Part shown: piece by piece, positions 1 through 12,600 of the stretch
Position numbering within the stretch: position 1 is the stretch's first letter
How the letters are laid out: every line of letters begins with the position of its first letter
NCBI RefSeq assembly: GCF_937616625.2
Contig: NC_065575.1
Span: 27,775,001-27,839,000, forward strand
Reading direction: 5' to 3'
Source: Mercurialis annua
Taxonomy: Eukaryota > Streptophyta > Magnoliopsida > Malpighiales > Euphorbiaceae
DNA: 64,000 bases
Program-made: the position numbers and the translations under genes
The notes under the pieces: generated by a model
Databases searched by the model: none
What the model was told of the DNA's origin: nothing
The model's input: the letters and a program-made list of their open reading frames with translations, nothing else

Positions 1-3000
1 GAATAGTGACAATAGATTAGTCTATTGCGTCTCAAGTTCTTTTAACGCGTGTTTCCGATTACCTAAGCATGGTTAGGTTATATTACGCAAAGTGTGCATG
101 AAAAATGACGCTAGATTACTATGTCGCATCACAAGTCTCTTTAACGCGTCGTTCTGATTACCTAAGCATGGTTAGGTTACACAAAGTGTGCGTGAAAAGT
201 GACGCTAGATTAGTATGTCGCGCCACAAGTCCCTTTAACGTGTCGTTTCGATTACCTAAGAAATGTTAGGCTATATTATGCAAAGTGTGCGTGAAATGTG
301 ACGCTAGAATAGTATGTCACATCACAAGTCTCTTTAACACGTCGTTTTGATTTCCTAAGCATGGTTAGGTTGTATTACGCAAAGTGTGCATGAAAAGTGA
401 CACTAGATAAGTATGTCGCGTCTCAAGTCTCTTCAACGCGTCGGTCGGATTACTTCAGCATGGTTAGGTTATATTACACAAAGTGTGCGTGAAAAGTGAC
501 ACTAGATTAGTATGTCGTGTCACAAGTCTCTTTAACGCGTCGGTCCGATTACTTCAGCGTGGTTAGGTTATATTACGCAAAGTGCGAGTGAAAAGTGACG
601 CTAGATTAGTACGTCGTGCCACAAGTCTCTTTAACGCGTCGTTCCGATTACCTAAGCATGGTTAAGTTATATTACGCAAAGTGTGCATGAAAAGTGACGC
701 TAGATTAGTATGTCGCGTCACAAGTCCCTTTAACACGTCGTTCCGATTACCTAAGCATGGTTAGGTTATATTAGGCGAAGTGTGCGTGAAAAGCGACGCT
801 AGATTAGTATGTCGCGTCTTAAGTCTCTATAACACGTCGGTTTGATTACATTAGCATGGTTAGGTTATATTACACAAAGTGTGAGTGAAAAGTGACACTA
901 AATTAGTATGTCGTGTCACAAGTCTCTTTAACGCGTCATTATGATTACCTACCCATGGTTAGTTTATATTATGCAAAGTTTGCGTGAAAAGTGACGCTAG
1001 ATTAGTATGTCGTGTCTCAAGTCTCTTTGACGCGTCACAAATATCTCCATCGCCTAGTTCCGATTACCTAAGCATGGTTAGGTTATATTACGCAGAATGT
1101 GCATGAAAAATGATGCTATATTAGTATGTCGCGTCTCAAGTCTCTATATCATGTCGTTTCGATAAACATGCTTATGTCGCGTCACAACTCTCTCTAACGC
1201 GTCGTTACGATTACCTAAGCATGGTTAGTTTATATTACGCAAAGTGTGCGTTAAAAGTGACAATAGATTAGTCTGTCGCGCCTCAAGTCTTTTTGACACG
1301 TCGTTCCAATTACCTAAGCATGGTTTGGATATATTATGCAAAGAGTGCGTAAAAAGTGATGCTAGATTAGTATGACGTTTCTCAAGTCTTTTTAACGCGT
1401 CATTCTTATTACCTAAGCATGATTAGGTTATGTTACGCAAAGTATGCGTGAAAAGTGACGCTAGATTAGTATGTCGCATCTCAAGTCTCATTAATGTGTC
1501 TTTACTATTAACTACGCATGGTTAGATTATATTACGCAAAGTGTGTGTGAAAAGTGACGCTAGATTAGTATGTCGCATCTCAAGTCTCATTAACGTGTCG
1601 TTTCGATTACCTAAGCATGGTTAGGTTATATTATGCAAATTGTGTGTTAAAAGTGACTATAGATTAGTATGTCACGTCTGAAGTCTTTTTAAAGCGTCAT
1701 TCCGATTACCTATGCAAGGTTTAGTTATATTACGCAAGGTGTGCGTGAAAAGTGATGGTAATATTTCGCGTCTCAAGTCTCTTTAACGAGTCGTTTTTGA
1801 TTACCATGCTTATGTCGTTTTGATTACCTATGCATGGTTACGTTATATTACGCAAAATGTGCGTGAGAAGTGACGGTAGATTAGTATGTCGCATCTCAAG
1901 TCTCTTTAATGCGTTGTTTTTATTACCATCCTTATGTCGCGTCAGAAGTCTCTCTAACGTGTCGTTACGATTACTAAAGCATGGTTAAGTTATATTACGC
2001 AAAGTGTCCGTTAAAAGTGACGCTATATTACTATGTCGCGTCACAAGTTTCTTTAACGAGTCGTTCTAATTACCTAACTGTTACATAAACTGTGCGTGAA
2101 AGGTGACGCTAGATTAGTATGTCTCGTCTTAAGTCTCATTAATGCGGCGTTTTGATTTACTAAGTATGGTTAGGTTTTATTACGCAAAATGTGCGTGATT
2201 AGTATGTCGCATCTCAAGTCTCTTTAACGCGTCTTTCTTATTACCTAAGCATGGTTAGATTATATTACTCAAAGTGTGATTGAAAAGTGACGCTAGATTA
2301 GTACGTCGCATCACAAGTCTTTTTAACGCTTCGTTCCGATTACCTAAGTATGGTTAAGCTATATTATGCAAAATGTGCGTGAAAAGTGACCCTTGATAAG
2401 TATGTCGCGTCTCAAGTCTCTGTAACGTGTTGTTTTGATTAACATGCTTATGTCGCGTAACAAGTCTCTCTAACGCGTCGTTCCAATTACCTAAGCATGG
2501 TTAGTTTATATTACGCAAAGTTTGCGTGAAAAGTGACCATAGATTAGTTTGTCGCGTCTCAAGTATTTTGACGCGTTGTTTCGATTAAGCATGGTTAGGT
2601 TATATTACGCAAAGAGTGCGTAAAAAGTGATGCTAGATTAGTATGAAGAGTCTCAAGTCTCTTTAATGCGTCGTTCCGATTACCTAAGAATAGTTAGGTT
2701 ATATTGCATAAAGTGTGTGCTAAACTAACAGTAGATTAGTATGTCGCGTCTGAAGTCTTTTTAACGCGTTGTTCCGATTACCTATGCATGGTCAGGTTAT
2801 ATTACGCAACGTGTGCTTGAAAAGTGACGGTAGATTAGTATGTCGTGTCTCAAGTCTCTTTGACGCATCGTTTCGATTACCATGCTTATGTCGCGCCACA
2901 AGTCTCTCTAACGCGTCGTTCCGTTTACTTAAGCGTTAGGTTATATTACGAAAATTGTGCCTTAAAAGTGACGCTAGATAACTCGCGTCACCAGTCAAAT

Positions 3001-3469
3001 TAACGCGTCGTTCCGAGTACTTAAGCATGGTTAGGTTATATTACGCAAAGCGTGCGTGAAAAGTGACGCTAGATATTAGTATCTCGCGTCTCAAGTCTCT
3101 TTAACGCGTCGTTTTGATTACCTTATGTCGCGTCACAAGTCTCTCTTACGTGTCGTTCTGATTATCTAAGTGTTTGGTTATATTACGGAAAGTGTGAGTT
3201 AAAATTGACGCTAGTTTACTATGTCGCGTCACAAGTCTCTTTAACGCGTCGTTCCGATTACCTAAGCATGGTTAGGTTATATTATGCAAAGTGTGCATGA
3301 AAAGTGACGCTAGATTAGTATATCGCATCACAAGTCTCATTTGCTCGTCATTCGGATTACCTAAGCATGGTTAGGTTATAATACACAAAGTGTGCGTGAA
3401 AAGTGACGCTAGATTAATATGTCGCGTCTCAAGTCTCTTTAACGTGTCGGTCCGATTACTTCAGCATGG
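1..3469. repeat. Satellite A array, left block (99-bp unit)
   Basis: This is a head-to-tail tandem array with a basic unit of 99 bp, measured for example from 12131 to 12230. Each unit carries recognisable blocks in fixed order: GGTTAGGTTATATTACGC, AAAGTGTGCGTGAAAAGTG, ACGCTAGATTAGTATGTCG, CGTCACAAGTCTCTTTAAC and GCGTCGTTCCGATTACC. Units differ mainly by substitutions, many at CG dinucleotides. Some units contain an extra ~48-bp partial copy (for example near 2880-2935 and 3110-3160). The array starts before the window. Its right edge is the Copia insertion, and the last five bases (CATGG, 3465-3469) are the target duplication. No gene is seen. The satellite family is not one I can name. Confidence 0.97.
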
Positions 3470-4417
3470 TGTTAGTTATATGTGCCCTAGGTCCATTTAA
3501 TCACATATGTTTGTAGAACTAATCCCAATGGCAAAGATATATATGTTTTATTTGAACTAAGTGTCTTATCAACTAAGTGTTCATTTATTACGTATTGTTC
3601 TTATCACATTGTGTTAGAATCTATTATTAAGGTGTTAAGAATATGAGTGACATATTCTATTATACAAGTGATCTAAATAACCGTTCACGATCGATGGGGT
3701 TCTGTGAATAAGGGCATCACATTATCCTTACTTCTGGGGGTCGTGATATGTAGCTAGACGTCACTCTCGATCTACGAGAATTAATAATTAAGAAAGGCGT
3801 TTCATATATGTGATTTCATATGATGACATCACCTATATGATGTTACCTATGTGATGTCACCACATGAAAGGTGTCATATGGTGGCAATACCTTTGCTTGG
3901 TGTGTGACACCTAACATGCAAGGTGTTGCATTCTTAAGGCATGCTCTAGCCAATAAATAGAGCATGTCCTTGCTCATTTCAAACACATCACACAACACAC
4001 ATCTCACTACAAATTTATAGAGAGAGAAAGCACTTGAAGGAGTTCAAGTAGTCTTCAATCATGGGAAAAAGTTGGCGACGTTTTTCATAAATCCGAGCAA
4101 GGATGTAATCGCGGCGAGAGTTTGAGCTTAGGGCTGCTCGTCAAGAGGAACTCTTGCAGATTACTTCAAGGCGAGGATTCAATCGGACGTATACTCGTGT
4201 GGACGAGCTTGAGGTCGCTGTACTTTCGGGACTACAAGAATCGTTGGAGAATCGACATAGGTATTCTTCTTATGATTCCTAGATGCGTGCTTTAATTTCT
4301 AAATGATACGACGATCCATTTGTTGTTGATATGATCAACTTCAGGATTCAGATTGTTGGAATTTCGATTTTGAATTGAAATATACGATCCAGACCCCCAC
4401 ATCCCGCTGCGCCAACA
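3470..4417 (+). repeat. 5' LTR of deleted Copia element, itself shortened
   Basis: It begins TGTTAGTTATATGTGCCCTA and ends CGCTGCGCCAACA immediately before the primer-binding site. It is 948 bp long against about 1962 bp for the intact family LTR at 55786-57747. Two internal deletions explain the difference: one near 3727-3735 (about 640 bp missing) and one near 3800-3812 (about 390 bp missing). The TATA position reads AATAAATAG (3952-3960) where the 3' LTR has TATAAATAG. Confidence 0.9.
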
Positions 4418-4418
4418 G

Positions 4419-4430
4419 TGGTATCAGAGC
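4419..4430 (+). other. Primer-binding site (initiator Met tRNA type)
   Basis: TGGTATCAGAGC lies one base after the LTR end. It is the standard plant LTR-retrotransposon sequence complementary to the 3' end of initiator methionine tRNA, which primes minus-strand DNA synthesis. It fixes the orientation of the element as plus. Confidence 0.93.
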
Positions 4431-5553
4431 CACCGTATCATCGAGTATTAACGCTTTACGATTGAATACATTGATAAATAATCATGGACTTAGGAATTAT
4501 TATTGGACATGTAATTTATAATTCCGAGGGCTTAATTATTATTATTTTTTCAAAAACGAACAAACGCTATTGTGATATTAATTACATTTGATTAAATTCT
4601 GTCTAGGAGATTGGTACATAAGTGGTCCGCTCGTGACCCTCCAATCTATCCTGGGAATTTCTCTAATGTGATCATTTAACACAATATGTGATTCGCTTGT
4701 GCATTATGTTGTCATCAACGGAATGTGCGGAAAAAGCGAAACCCGAAAAAAAAAATTCATAGAAACCAAAAATGATGAAAAAGGGGTTTTACACCCGGGA
4801 AAAAGTTTTCGGCTAGGAAAAAAAATATTATTTTTTCCGTAAAAAACCGAAATGTTGAAAAAGGAGTTTTACACCCGGGAAAAAGTTTTCGACTCGAAAA
4901 AAAAACCGTAAAAAAAAATTTCTGCTCGAAAAAAAAATTCCGTAAAAAAACGAAATACTGAAAAAGGGGTACACCCGGGAAAAAGTTTCCGACTCGAAAA
5001 AAAAACTGTAAAAAAAAACGTAAAAAAAATATTTTTTTAGGATCAGCGATCAGTTGAGGCTTTCGGAGGTTCTAGCATGAATCGTCGATACCTAACGAAA
5101 GCAGATATTACATAATGAATGATTAGAGAATCATTTCCGAGATATGTAATAGTGTGCTCATTCTTTTGTGGCTAAAGAATGAGATCTAGGAAGTCCAAGA
5201 TCATACATGTGTGATTGCATGATTAATTTTAGCTTTAATATGTATGAGATGCATGCTAAATGTGTTGTGTGCTTAGTGAGACCGGAAAAACTTAAAACCC
5301 TAAGAAATCTTCCTAAAAAGTTGAAAGATTAAGTTTATATTGAATAATCATTAAATTGATTTACCAATGGCTCTCCATTGGAGCAATAAACTAACACGCT
5401 TTGAGTTATCATCTTGTCGGCTATGGATATATAGGGGTGAGATGATATCGTCAAGAGATGTTGTTGAGTTTATTGTTAAGCATGAGATGTTACGGATGTA
5501 GTAAATATAATATACGGCGGGAAAGGCAATTAGGCGTACCTGAGTCGTATATT
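4431..5553 (+). other. Untranslated leader of deleted Copia element
   Basis: This is non-coding internal sequence following the primer-binding site. It contains a short tandem repeat (4740-5040) and then about 500 bp shared with the leader of the minus-strand copy, up to a GGCGTACCTGAGTCGTATAT segment. It stops at a deletion junction within ATTCA (5554-5558), beyond which 3' LTR sequence begins. All gag-pol coding sequence is missing. Confidence 0.85.
4740..5040 (+). repeat. Tandem repeat in Copia leader (GAAAAAGG...ACACCCGGGAAAAAG)
   Basis: Three imperfect copies of a roughly 60-80 bp unit each contain GAAAAAGG, ACACCCGGGAAAAAG and a TTTCCGACTCG-like tail, separated by A-rich runs. The equivalent repeat occurs in the minus-strand Copia copy at 55255-55480, so it belongs to the family and is not a local artefact. 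Function is unknown. Confidence 0.85.
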
Positions 5554-6025
5554 ATTCATCTCTATTTGGGGGTCGTGATATGTTGCTAGACGTCACTCTC
5601 GATCTACGAGAATTAATAATTAACAAACGCGTTTCTTATGTCTCTCGTTACCATATAGATGTGAACCTAGTTAGTCACACACAATAGAATGTGCAACCGA
5701 TTGAGTTTACGAAAGATCGATTTCATATAGATACTAGCATATCTCGGAAATTAATCTAAGATGAAAAACAAGAACAAATTAGGGACTAATTTGTAAGAGT
5801 TATAAATTAGTAGGAACCTAATTGTACTATGTCCAAGTTAATTAAGGACTAATTTATAAGAGTTATAAATTAGTAGGAACCTAATTATATTTTAACCAAA
5901 TTTTATGATTAGAATGCTTAAGTAATTAATTACTGTAATTAATGATACTTAAAGCACTAATGATAAGCTAATGGAATGACGATGTCATGGTGATGATGTA
6001 ATGAGATAAGCTTATGTCATATATA

Positions 6026-6075
6026 TGATGTCATATGATGACATCACCTATATGATGTCACCTATGTGATGTCAC
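6026..6075 (+). promoter_or_regulatory. Cluster of TGATGTCA/TGACATCA motifs in Copia LTR
   Basis: Four to five copies of the 8-bp motif TGATGTCA or its complement TGACATCA lie within 50 bp, about 90-140 bp upstream of the TATA box. They resemble CRE/bZIP-type binding sites. The cluster is conserved in the other LTR copies near 3815-3862, 49481-49530 and 56320-56366. A role as the LTR enhancer is inferred from position and conservation only. Confidence 0.5.
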
Positions 6076-6166
6076 CACATGAAAGGTGTCATGTGGTGGC
6101 AACACTTTTGCTTGGTGTGTGACACTTAACATGAAAGGTGTTGCATTCTTAAGGCATGATCTAGCC

Positions 6167-6175
6167 TATAAATAG
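6167..6175 (+). promoter_or_regulatory. TATA box of Copia 3' LTR
   Basis: TATAAATAG in the context GCCTATAAATAGAGCATG, downstream of the motif cluster and upstream of the CA-rich, transcribed-looking part of the LTR. It is a canonical plant TATA box. In the 5' LTR of the same element it is changed to AATAAATAG. Confidence 0.7.
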
Positions 6176-6677
6176 AGCATGTCCTTGCTCATCTCAAACA
6201 CACCACACAACACACATCTCACTACAAAGTTGTAGAGAGAGAAAGCACTTAAAGGAGTTCAAGTAGTCATCAATCATTGGAAAAACTTGGCGATATTTTT
6301 CATACATCCGAGCAAGGACGTAATCGCGACGAGAGTTTGAGCTTAGGGCTGCTCGTCAAGAGGAACTCTTGCAGATACTTCAAGGCGAGGATTCAATCGG
6401 ACGCATACTCGTGTGGACGAGCTTGAGGTCGCCGTACTTTCGGGACTACAAGAATCGTTGGAGAATCGACATAGGTTTTCTTCTTACGATTCGTAGATGC
6501 GTGCTTTAATTACTAAATGATACTTGTTAAAAAACACTTGTTAAAAAAAATTACTAAATTATACGACGATCCATTAGTTGTTGATATGATCAACTTCAGG
6601 ATTTGGATTGTTGGAATTTCGATTTTGAATTGAAATATAAAATCCAGACCCGCGCGTCCCGCTGCGCCAACACATGG

Positions 6678-9600
6678 TTAGGTTATATTACGCAAAGTTT
6701 TCGTGAAAAGTGACGCTAGACCAGTATGTCGCGTCACAAGTCTCTTTAACGCGTGTTCCGATTACCTAGTCATGGTTAGGTTATATTACGCAAAGTGTGC
6801 GTGAAGAGTAACGCTAGATTAGTATGTAACGGCTCAAGTCTCTTTAACGCGTTGTTTCGATTACCTAAGCATGGTTAGGTTATATTGCGCAAAGTGTGCG
6901 TGAAACGTGACACTAGACTAGTATGTTTTGTCTCAAGTGTGTTTAATGCGTCGGTCCAAATAATTCGTTATGGTTAGGTTATATTACGCAAAGTGTTCGT
7001 GAAAAGTGACGCTAGATTAGTATGTCGTGCCTCAAATTTCTTTTACGCGTCGTTCAATTACCTAAGCATGGTTAGGTTATATTACACAAGGTTTGCGTGA
7101 AAAGTGACGATAGATTAGTATGTCGCGTCATAAGTCTCTTTAAGGCTTCTTTTCCGATTACCTAAACATGGTTAGGTTATATTACGCAAAGTTTGCGTGA
7201 AAAGTGACACTAGATTAGTATATCGTGTCTCAAGTCCGTTTAACGCGTCGTTTTGATTACCATGATTATCTCTCTAACGCCTCGTTCCGATTACCTAAGC
7301 ATGGTTAGGTTATATTACGCAGAGTGTTCGTGAAAAAAGACGATTGATTAGTATGTCGCATCTCAAGTCTTTTTAACGCGTTGTTTCGATTACCATGCTT
7401 ATGTCGCGTCAAAAGTCTCTATAACGTGTCGTTCCAATTACCTAAGCATGGTTAGGTTATATTGCGCAAAGAATGAGTTAAAAGTGACGCTATATTACTA
7501 TGTCGTGTCACAAGTCTCTTTACAGTGTGGTTTCGATTACCTAAGCATGGGTTATATTACACAAAGTGTGCGTGAAAAGTGACGCTTTATTAGTATGTCG
7601 CGTCTTAAGTCTTATTAACGCGTTGTTCTTATTAACTAAGTATGGTTAGGTTATATTACGCAAAATGTGCGTGAAAACTGACGCTAGATTAGATTGTCGC
7701 ATCTCAAGTCTCTTTAACGCGTCGTTTCGATTGCCTAAGCATGGTTAGGTATAGTATGAAAAGTGTGCGTGAAAAGTGACGCTAGATTATTATGTCGCGT
7801 TTCAAGTCTAATTAACGCGTCATTCCGATTAAGAAAGTATGGTTAGGTTATATTACGCAAAATGTGCGTGAAAAGTAATGTTAGATGAGTATGTCACGTC
7901 TCAAGTCTCTTTAACGCGTCATTTAAATTACCTTGCTTATGTCGCGTTATAAGTCTCACTAACGCGGCGTTCCGATTACCTAAGCATGGTTAGGTTATAT
8001 TACGCAAAATGTGCGTGAAAAGTGACGCTAGATTAGTATGTCGCGTCTCAAGTCTTATTAACGCTTCGTTTTGATAACCATGCTTATGTCGCGTCACAAG
8101 TCTCTCTAACGCATCGTTCCAAATACCTAGGCATAGTTTGTTCATATTAGGCAAAGTGTGCGTGAAAAGTGACAATATATTATTCTCTCGCGTCTCAAGT
8201 ATTTTTGACGCGTCGTTCTGATTACCTAAGGATGGTTAGGTTATATTACGCAAAGAGTGCGTAAAAAGTGATGTTAGAATAGTATGAGGTGTCTCAGGTC
8301 TCTTTAGCGCATCGTTCCGATTACCTAAGCTTGGTTAGGTTATACGCAAAGTGTGTGCTAAAGTGACAATAGATTAGTATGTCGAGTCTGAAGTCTTTTT
8401 AAAGCGTCATTCCGATTACCTAATCATGGTTATTTTATATTACGCAAAGTGTGCGTGAAAAGTGAAGAATGTCGCCTCTCAAGTCTCTTTAACGCGTCGT
8501 TTCGATTACCGTATGTCGCGTCACAAGTCTCTCTAACGCGTCGTTCCGATTACCTAAGCATTAGGTTATATTACAGAAAGTGTGAGTTAAAAGTGACGCT
8601 AGATTACTATGTCGCGTCACAAGTCTCTTTAACGCGCCGTTCCGATTACCTAAGCATGGTTAGGTAATATTCGACGAAGTGTGCGTGAAAAGTGATGCTA
8701 GATTAATATCTCGGGGTCACAAGTCTCTTCAACACGTCGTTTCGATTACCTAAGTATGGTTAGGTTATATTACGCAAAGTGTGCGTGAAAAGTGACGCTA
8801 GATTAGTATGTCGCGTCACAAGACTCTTTATCTCGTCGTTCTGATTACCTAAGCATGGTTAGGTTATATTACGCAAAGTGTGCGTGAAAAGTGATGCTAG
8901 ATTAGTATGTCGCGTCTCAAGTCTCTTTAACGCATCGGTCCGATTATTTTAGCATGGTTAGGTTATATTATGCAAAGTTTGCGTGAAAAGTGACGCTAGA
9001 TTAGTATGTCGCGTCACAAGTCTCTTTAACGCGTCTTTCTGATTACCTAAGCATGGTTGGGTTATATTACACAAAGTGTGCGTGAAAATTTACGCTAGAT
9101 TAGTATGTCGCATCACAAGTCTCTTTAGCTCGTCGTTCTGATTACCTAAGCATGGTTAGGTTATACTATGGAAAATGTGCATGAAAAGTGACACTCGATT
9201 AGTATGTCGCGTCTCAAGTCACTTTATCGTGTCGGTCCAATTACTTCAGCATGGTTAGATTATATTACGCAAAGTTTGCGTGAACAGTGACACTAGATTA
9301 GTATGTCACGTCTCAAGTCTCTTTAACGCGTCTTTCCGATTACCTAAGCATGGTTAGGAATATCATGCACAGTGTGCGTGAAAAGTGACACTAGATTAGT
9401 ATGTCGCGTAACAATTCTCTTTAATGCATCGTTCGAATTACCTAATCATGGTTTGGTTATATTACGCAAAGTGTGCGTTAAAAGTGACGCTGGATTAGTA
9501 TATCGCGTCTCAAGTCTCTTTAACTCGTCGTTTCGATTACCTAAGCATGGTTAGGTTATATTACGCAAAGTGTGCGTGAAAAGTGACGCTAGATTAGTAT

Positions 9601-12600
9601 GTCGTGTTTAAAATCTCTTTAACTCGCCGGCCCGATTACTTCAGCATGGTTAGGTTACATAACGTAAACAGTGCATGAAAAGAGACGCTAGATTAGTTTA
9701 TCGCGCCTCAAGTCTCTTAACGCGTCGTTTCGATTTCCTAAGCATTGTTAGGTTATATTACGCAAAGTGTGCGTGAAAAGGGACAATGGATTAGTATGTC
9801 GCGCCTCAAGTCTTTTTAACACGTCGTTCTGATTACCTAAGCATGGTTAAGTTATATTATACAAAGAGTGTGCAAAAAGTGAAGCTAGATTAGTATGTCG
9901 CATCTCAAATGTCTTTAATGCGTCATTCGATTACCTAAGCATGGTTAGGTTATATTACACAAAGTTTGCGTGAAAAGTGACGCTATATTAGTATGTCACG
10001 TCACAAGTCTCTTTAATGCTTATTTTTTGATTACCACAGTATGGTTAGGTTATATTATGCAAAGTTTTTGGGGAAAGTGATGCTAGATTAGTATGTCGTG
10101 TCTCAAGTCTCTTTAACGTGTCTACCATGATTATATCGCGTCACAAGTCTCCTTAACGCGTCGTTCCGATAACCTAAGCATTGTGAGGTTATATTATGCT
10201 AAGTGTGCGTGAAAAATGACGCTAGATTAGTATGCCGAGTCTCAAGTCTCATTAACGCGTCGTTCCGATTAACTAAGTATGGTTAAGTTGTGTTACGCAA
10301 ACTGTGCATGAAAAGTAACGCTAGATTAGTATGTCGCGTCTCAAGTCTCTTTAACGCGTCGTTTCAATTACCATGCTTATGCCGCTTCACAAGTCTCTCT
10401 AACGCGCCGTTCCGATTACCTAAGAATGGTTCGGTTATATTACGCAAAGTGTGCGTGAAAAGTGACGCTAGATTAGTATGTCGCGTCTCAAGTCTCTGTA
10501 ACGCGTCGTTTCGATTACCATGCTTATGTCGTGTCACAAGTCTCTCTAACGCGCCGTTTTTATTACCTAAGCGTCAGGCTATATTACGGAAAGTGAGTGT
10601 TAAAAGGGACGCTAGATTACTATGTCGCATCACAAGTCTCTTTAACGCGTCATTCCGATTACCTAAGCATGGTTTGGTTATATTACGCAAAGTGTGCGTG
10701 AAAAGTGACGCTAGATTAGTATGTCGCGTCATAAGTCTCTTTAACGCGTCGTTCCGTTTACCTGAGCATGGTTTGGTTATATTACGCAAAGTGTGCGTGA
10801 AAAGTGACGCTAGATTAATATGTCGCGTCTCAAGTCTCTTTAACGCGTCGGTCCGTTTACTTTAGCATGGTTAGGTTATACTACGCAAAGTGTGCGTGAA
10901 AAGTGACGCTATATTAGTATGTCGTGCCACAAGTCTCTTTAACGCGTCGTTCCGATTAACTAAGCATTGTTAGGTTATATTACGCAAAGTATGCATGAAA
11001 AGTGACGCTAGATTAGTATGTCGTGTCACAAGTGTCTTTAACGCGTCGTTCCGATTACTTAAACATGATTGGTTATATTACGAAAGTGTGTGTCAAAAGT
11101 GACGCTAGATTAAAATGTGCGTCTCAAGTCTCTTTAACGCGTCAGTTTGATTACTTCAACATGGTTAGGTTATATTACACAAAAAGTTAGTGAAAAGTGA
11201 CGCTAGATTACTATGTCGTATCACAAGTCTCTTTAACGCGTCATTCTAATTACCTAAGCATGGTTAGGTTATATTACACAAAGTTTGCGTGAAAAGTGAC
11301 GCTAGATTAGTATGTCGCGTCTCAAATCTCTTTGACGCGTCGTTTTGATTTATATCGCTTCACAAATATCTCTAACGCCTCGTTCCAATTACTGAAGCAT
11401 GGTTAGGTTATATTACGGAAAGTGTGCGTTAAAAGTGACAATAGATTAGTATGTCGCGTCTGAAGTCTTTTTAACGCGTCGTTCTGATTACCTATGCAAG
11501 GTACGGTTATATTACGCAAAGTTTGCATGAAAGGTGACGGTAGATTAGTATGCCGCGTCACAAGTCTTTCTAACGCGTCGTTCCGATTACCTAAGCGTTA
11601 GGTTATATTACAGAAAATGTAAGTTAAAAGTGACGCTAGATTACTATGTCGCATCACAAGTCTCTTTAACGCGTCCTTCCGATTACCTAAGCCATATATT
11701 ACGCAAAGTGTGCGTGAAAAGTGACGCTAGATTAGTATGTCACGTCTCAAGTCTTTATAACCCATCGTTGCGATTACCATGCTTATGTCGCGTCAGAAGT
11801 ATCTCTAACGCATCAATACAATTACCTACGCATGGTTAGTTTATATTACGCAAAGTATAGATGAATAGTGACAATAGATTAGTCTGTCGCGTCTCAAGTG
11901 TTTTTGTCACGTTGTTCCTATTACCTAAGCATGGTTAGGATATATTATGCAAAGAGTGCTTAAAAAGTGATGCTTGATTCGTATGTCGCCTCTCACATCT
12001 CTTTAACGCGTCGGTTCGATTACTTCAGCATGGTTAGGTTATATTACGCAAAGTGTCTGTGAAAAGTGACGTTAGATTAGTATGTCGTGTCACAAGTCTC
12101 TTAAACGCGTCGTTCCGATTACCTAAGCATGGTTAGGTTATATTACGCAAAGTGTGCATGAAAAGTGACGCTAGATTAGTATGTCGTGTCACAAGTGTCT
12201 TTAACGCGTCGTTCCGATTACGTAAGCATGGTTGGTTATATTACTTAAAGTGTGCGTGAAAAGTGACGCTAGATTAGTATGTTGCGTCTCAAGTCTCTTT
12301 AACGCGTCGGTGTGATTACTTCAGCATGGTTAGGTTAAATTACACAAAGTGTGAGTGAAAGGTGACGCTATATTAGTATGTCGTGTCACAAGTCTCTCTA
12401 ACGCGTCATTCTGATAACCTAAGCATGGTTAGGTTATATTACGCAAAGTTTGCGTGAAAAGTGACACTAGATTAGTATGTCGTGTCTCAAGTCTCTTAGA
12501 CGCGTCGTTTTGATTACCATGATTATGTCGCGTCACAAATATCTCTAACACCTCATTCTAATTACTTAAGCATGGTTAGCTTATATTACGGAAAGTGTGT

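Larger units (their letters stand above)
3470..6672 (+). mobile_element. Copia-type LTR retrotransposon, internally deleted, inserted in satellite A
   Basis: The element runs from TGTTAG to CCAACA and is flanked by a perfect 5-bp target duplication, CATGG, at 3465-3469 and 6673-6677. It has a 948-bp 5' LTR, an initiator-Met type primer-binding site, about 1.1 kb of untranslated leader and a 3' LTR that lacks its 5' part. No gag or pol remains. Its LTR and leader match the full-length minus-strand element at 39415-57747 closely enough to place both in one family. It cannot encode its own movement. It was assigned to Copia because the related full-length copy has Copia domain order. Confidence 0.93.
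5554..6672 (+). repeat. 3' LTR of deleted Copia element, 5'-truncated
   Basis: It starts inside the LTR at TCTCTATTTGGGGGTCGTG and runs to CGCTGCGCCAACA. The first ~840 bp of a full LTR are missing because an internal deletion fused leader sequence to LTR sequence through the shared pentamer ATTCA. Relative to the 5' LTR it retains the ~390-bp middle section containing the GTCTCTCGTTACC segment. Confidence 0.88.

Noticed and set aside
10290..10865. 191-codon open frame in satellite A
   Set aside because: It is a 33-residue repeat (KVCVKSDARLVCRV...) produced because the 99-bp unit is divisible by three. Frames exist on both strands and show no gene signals.
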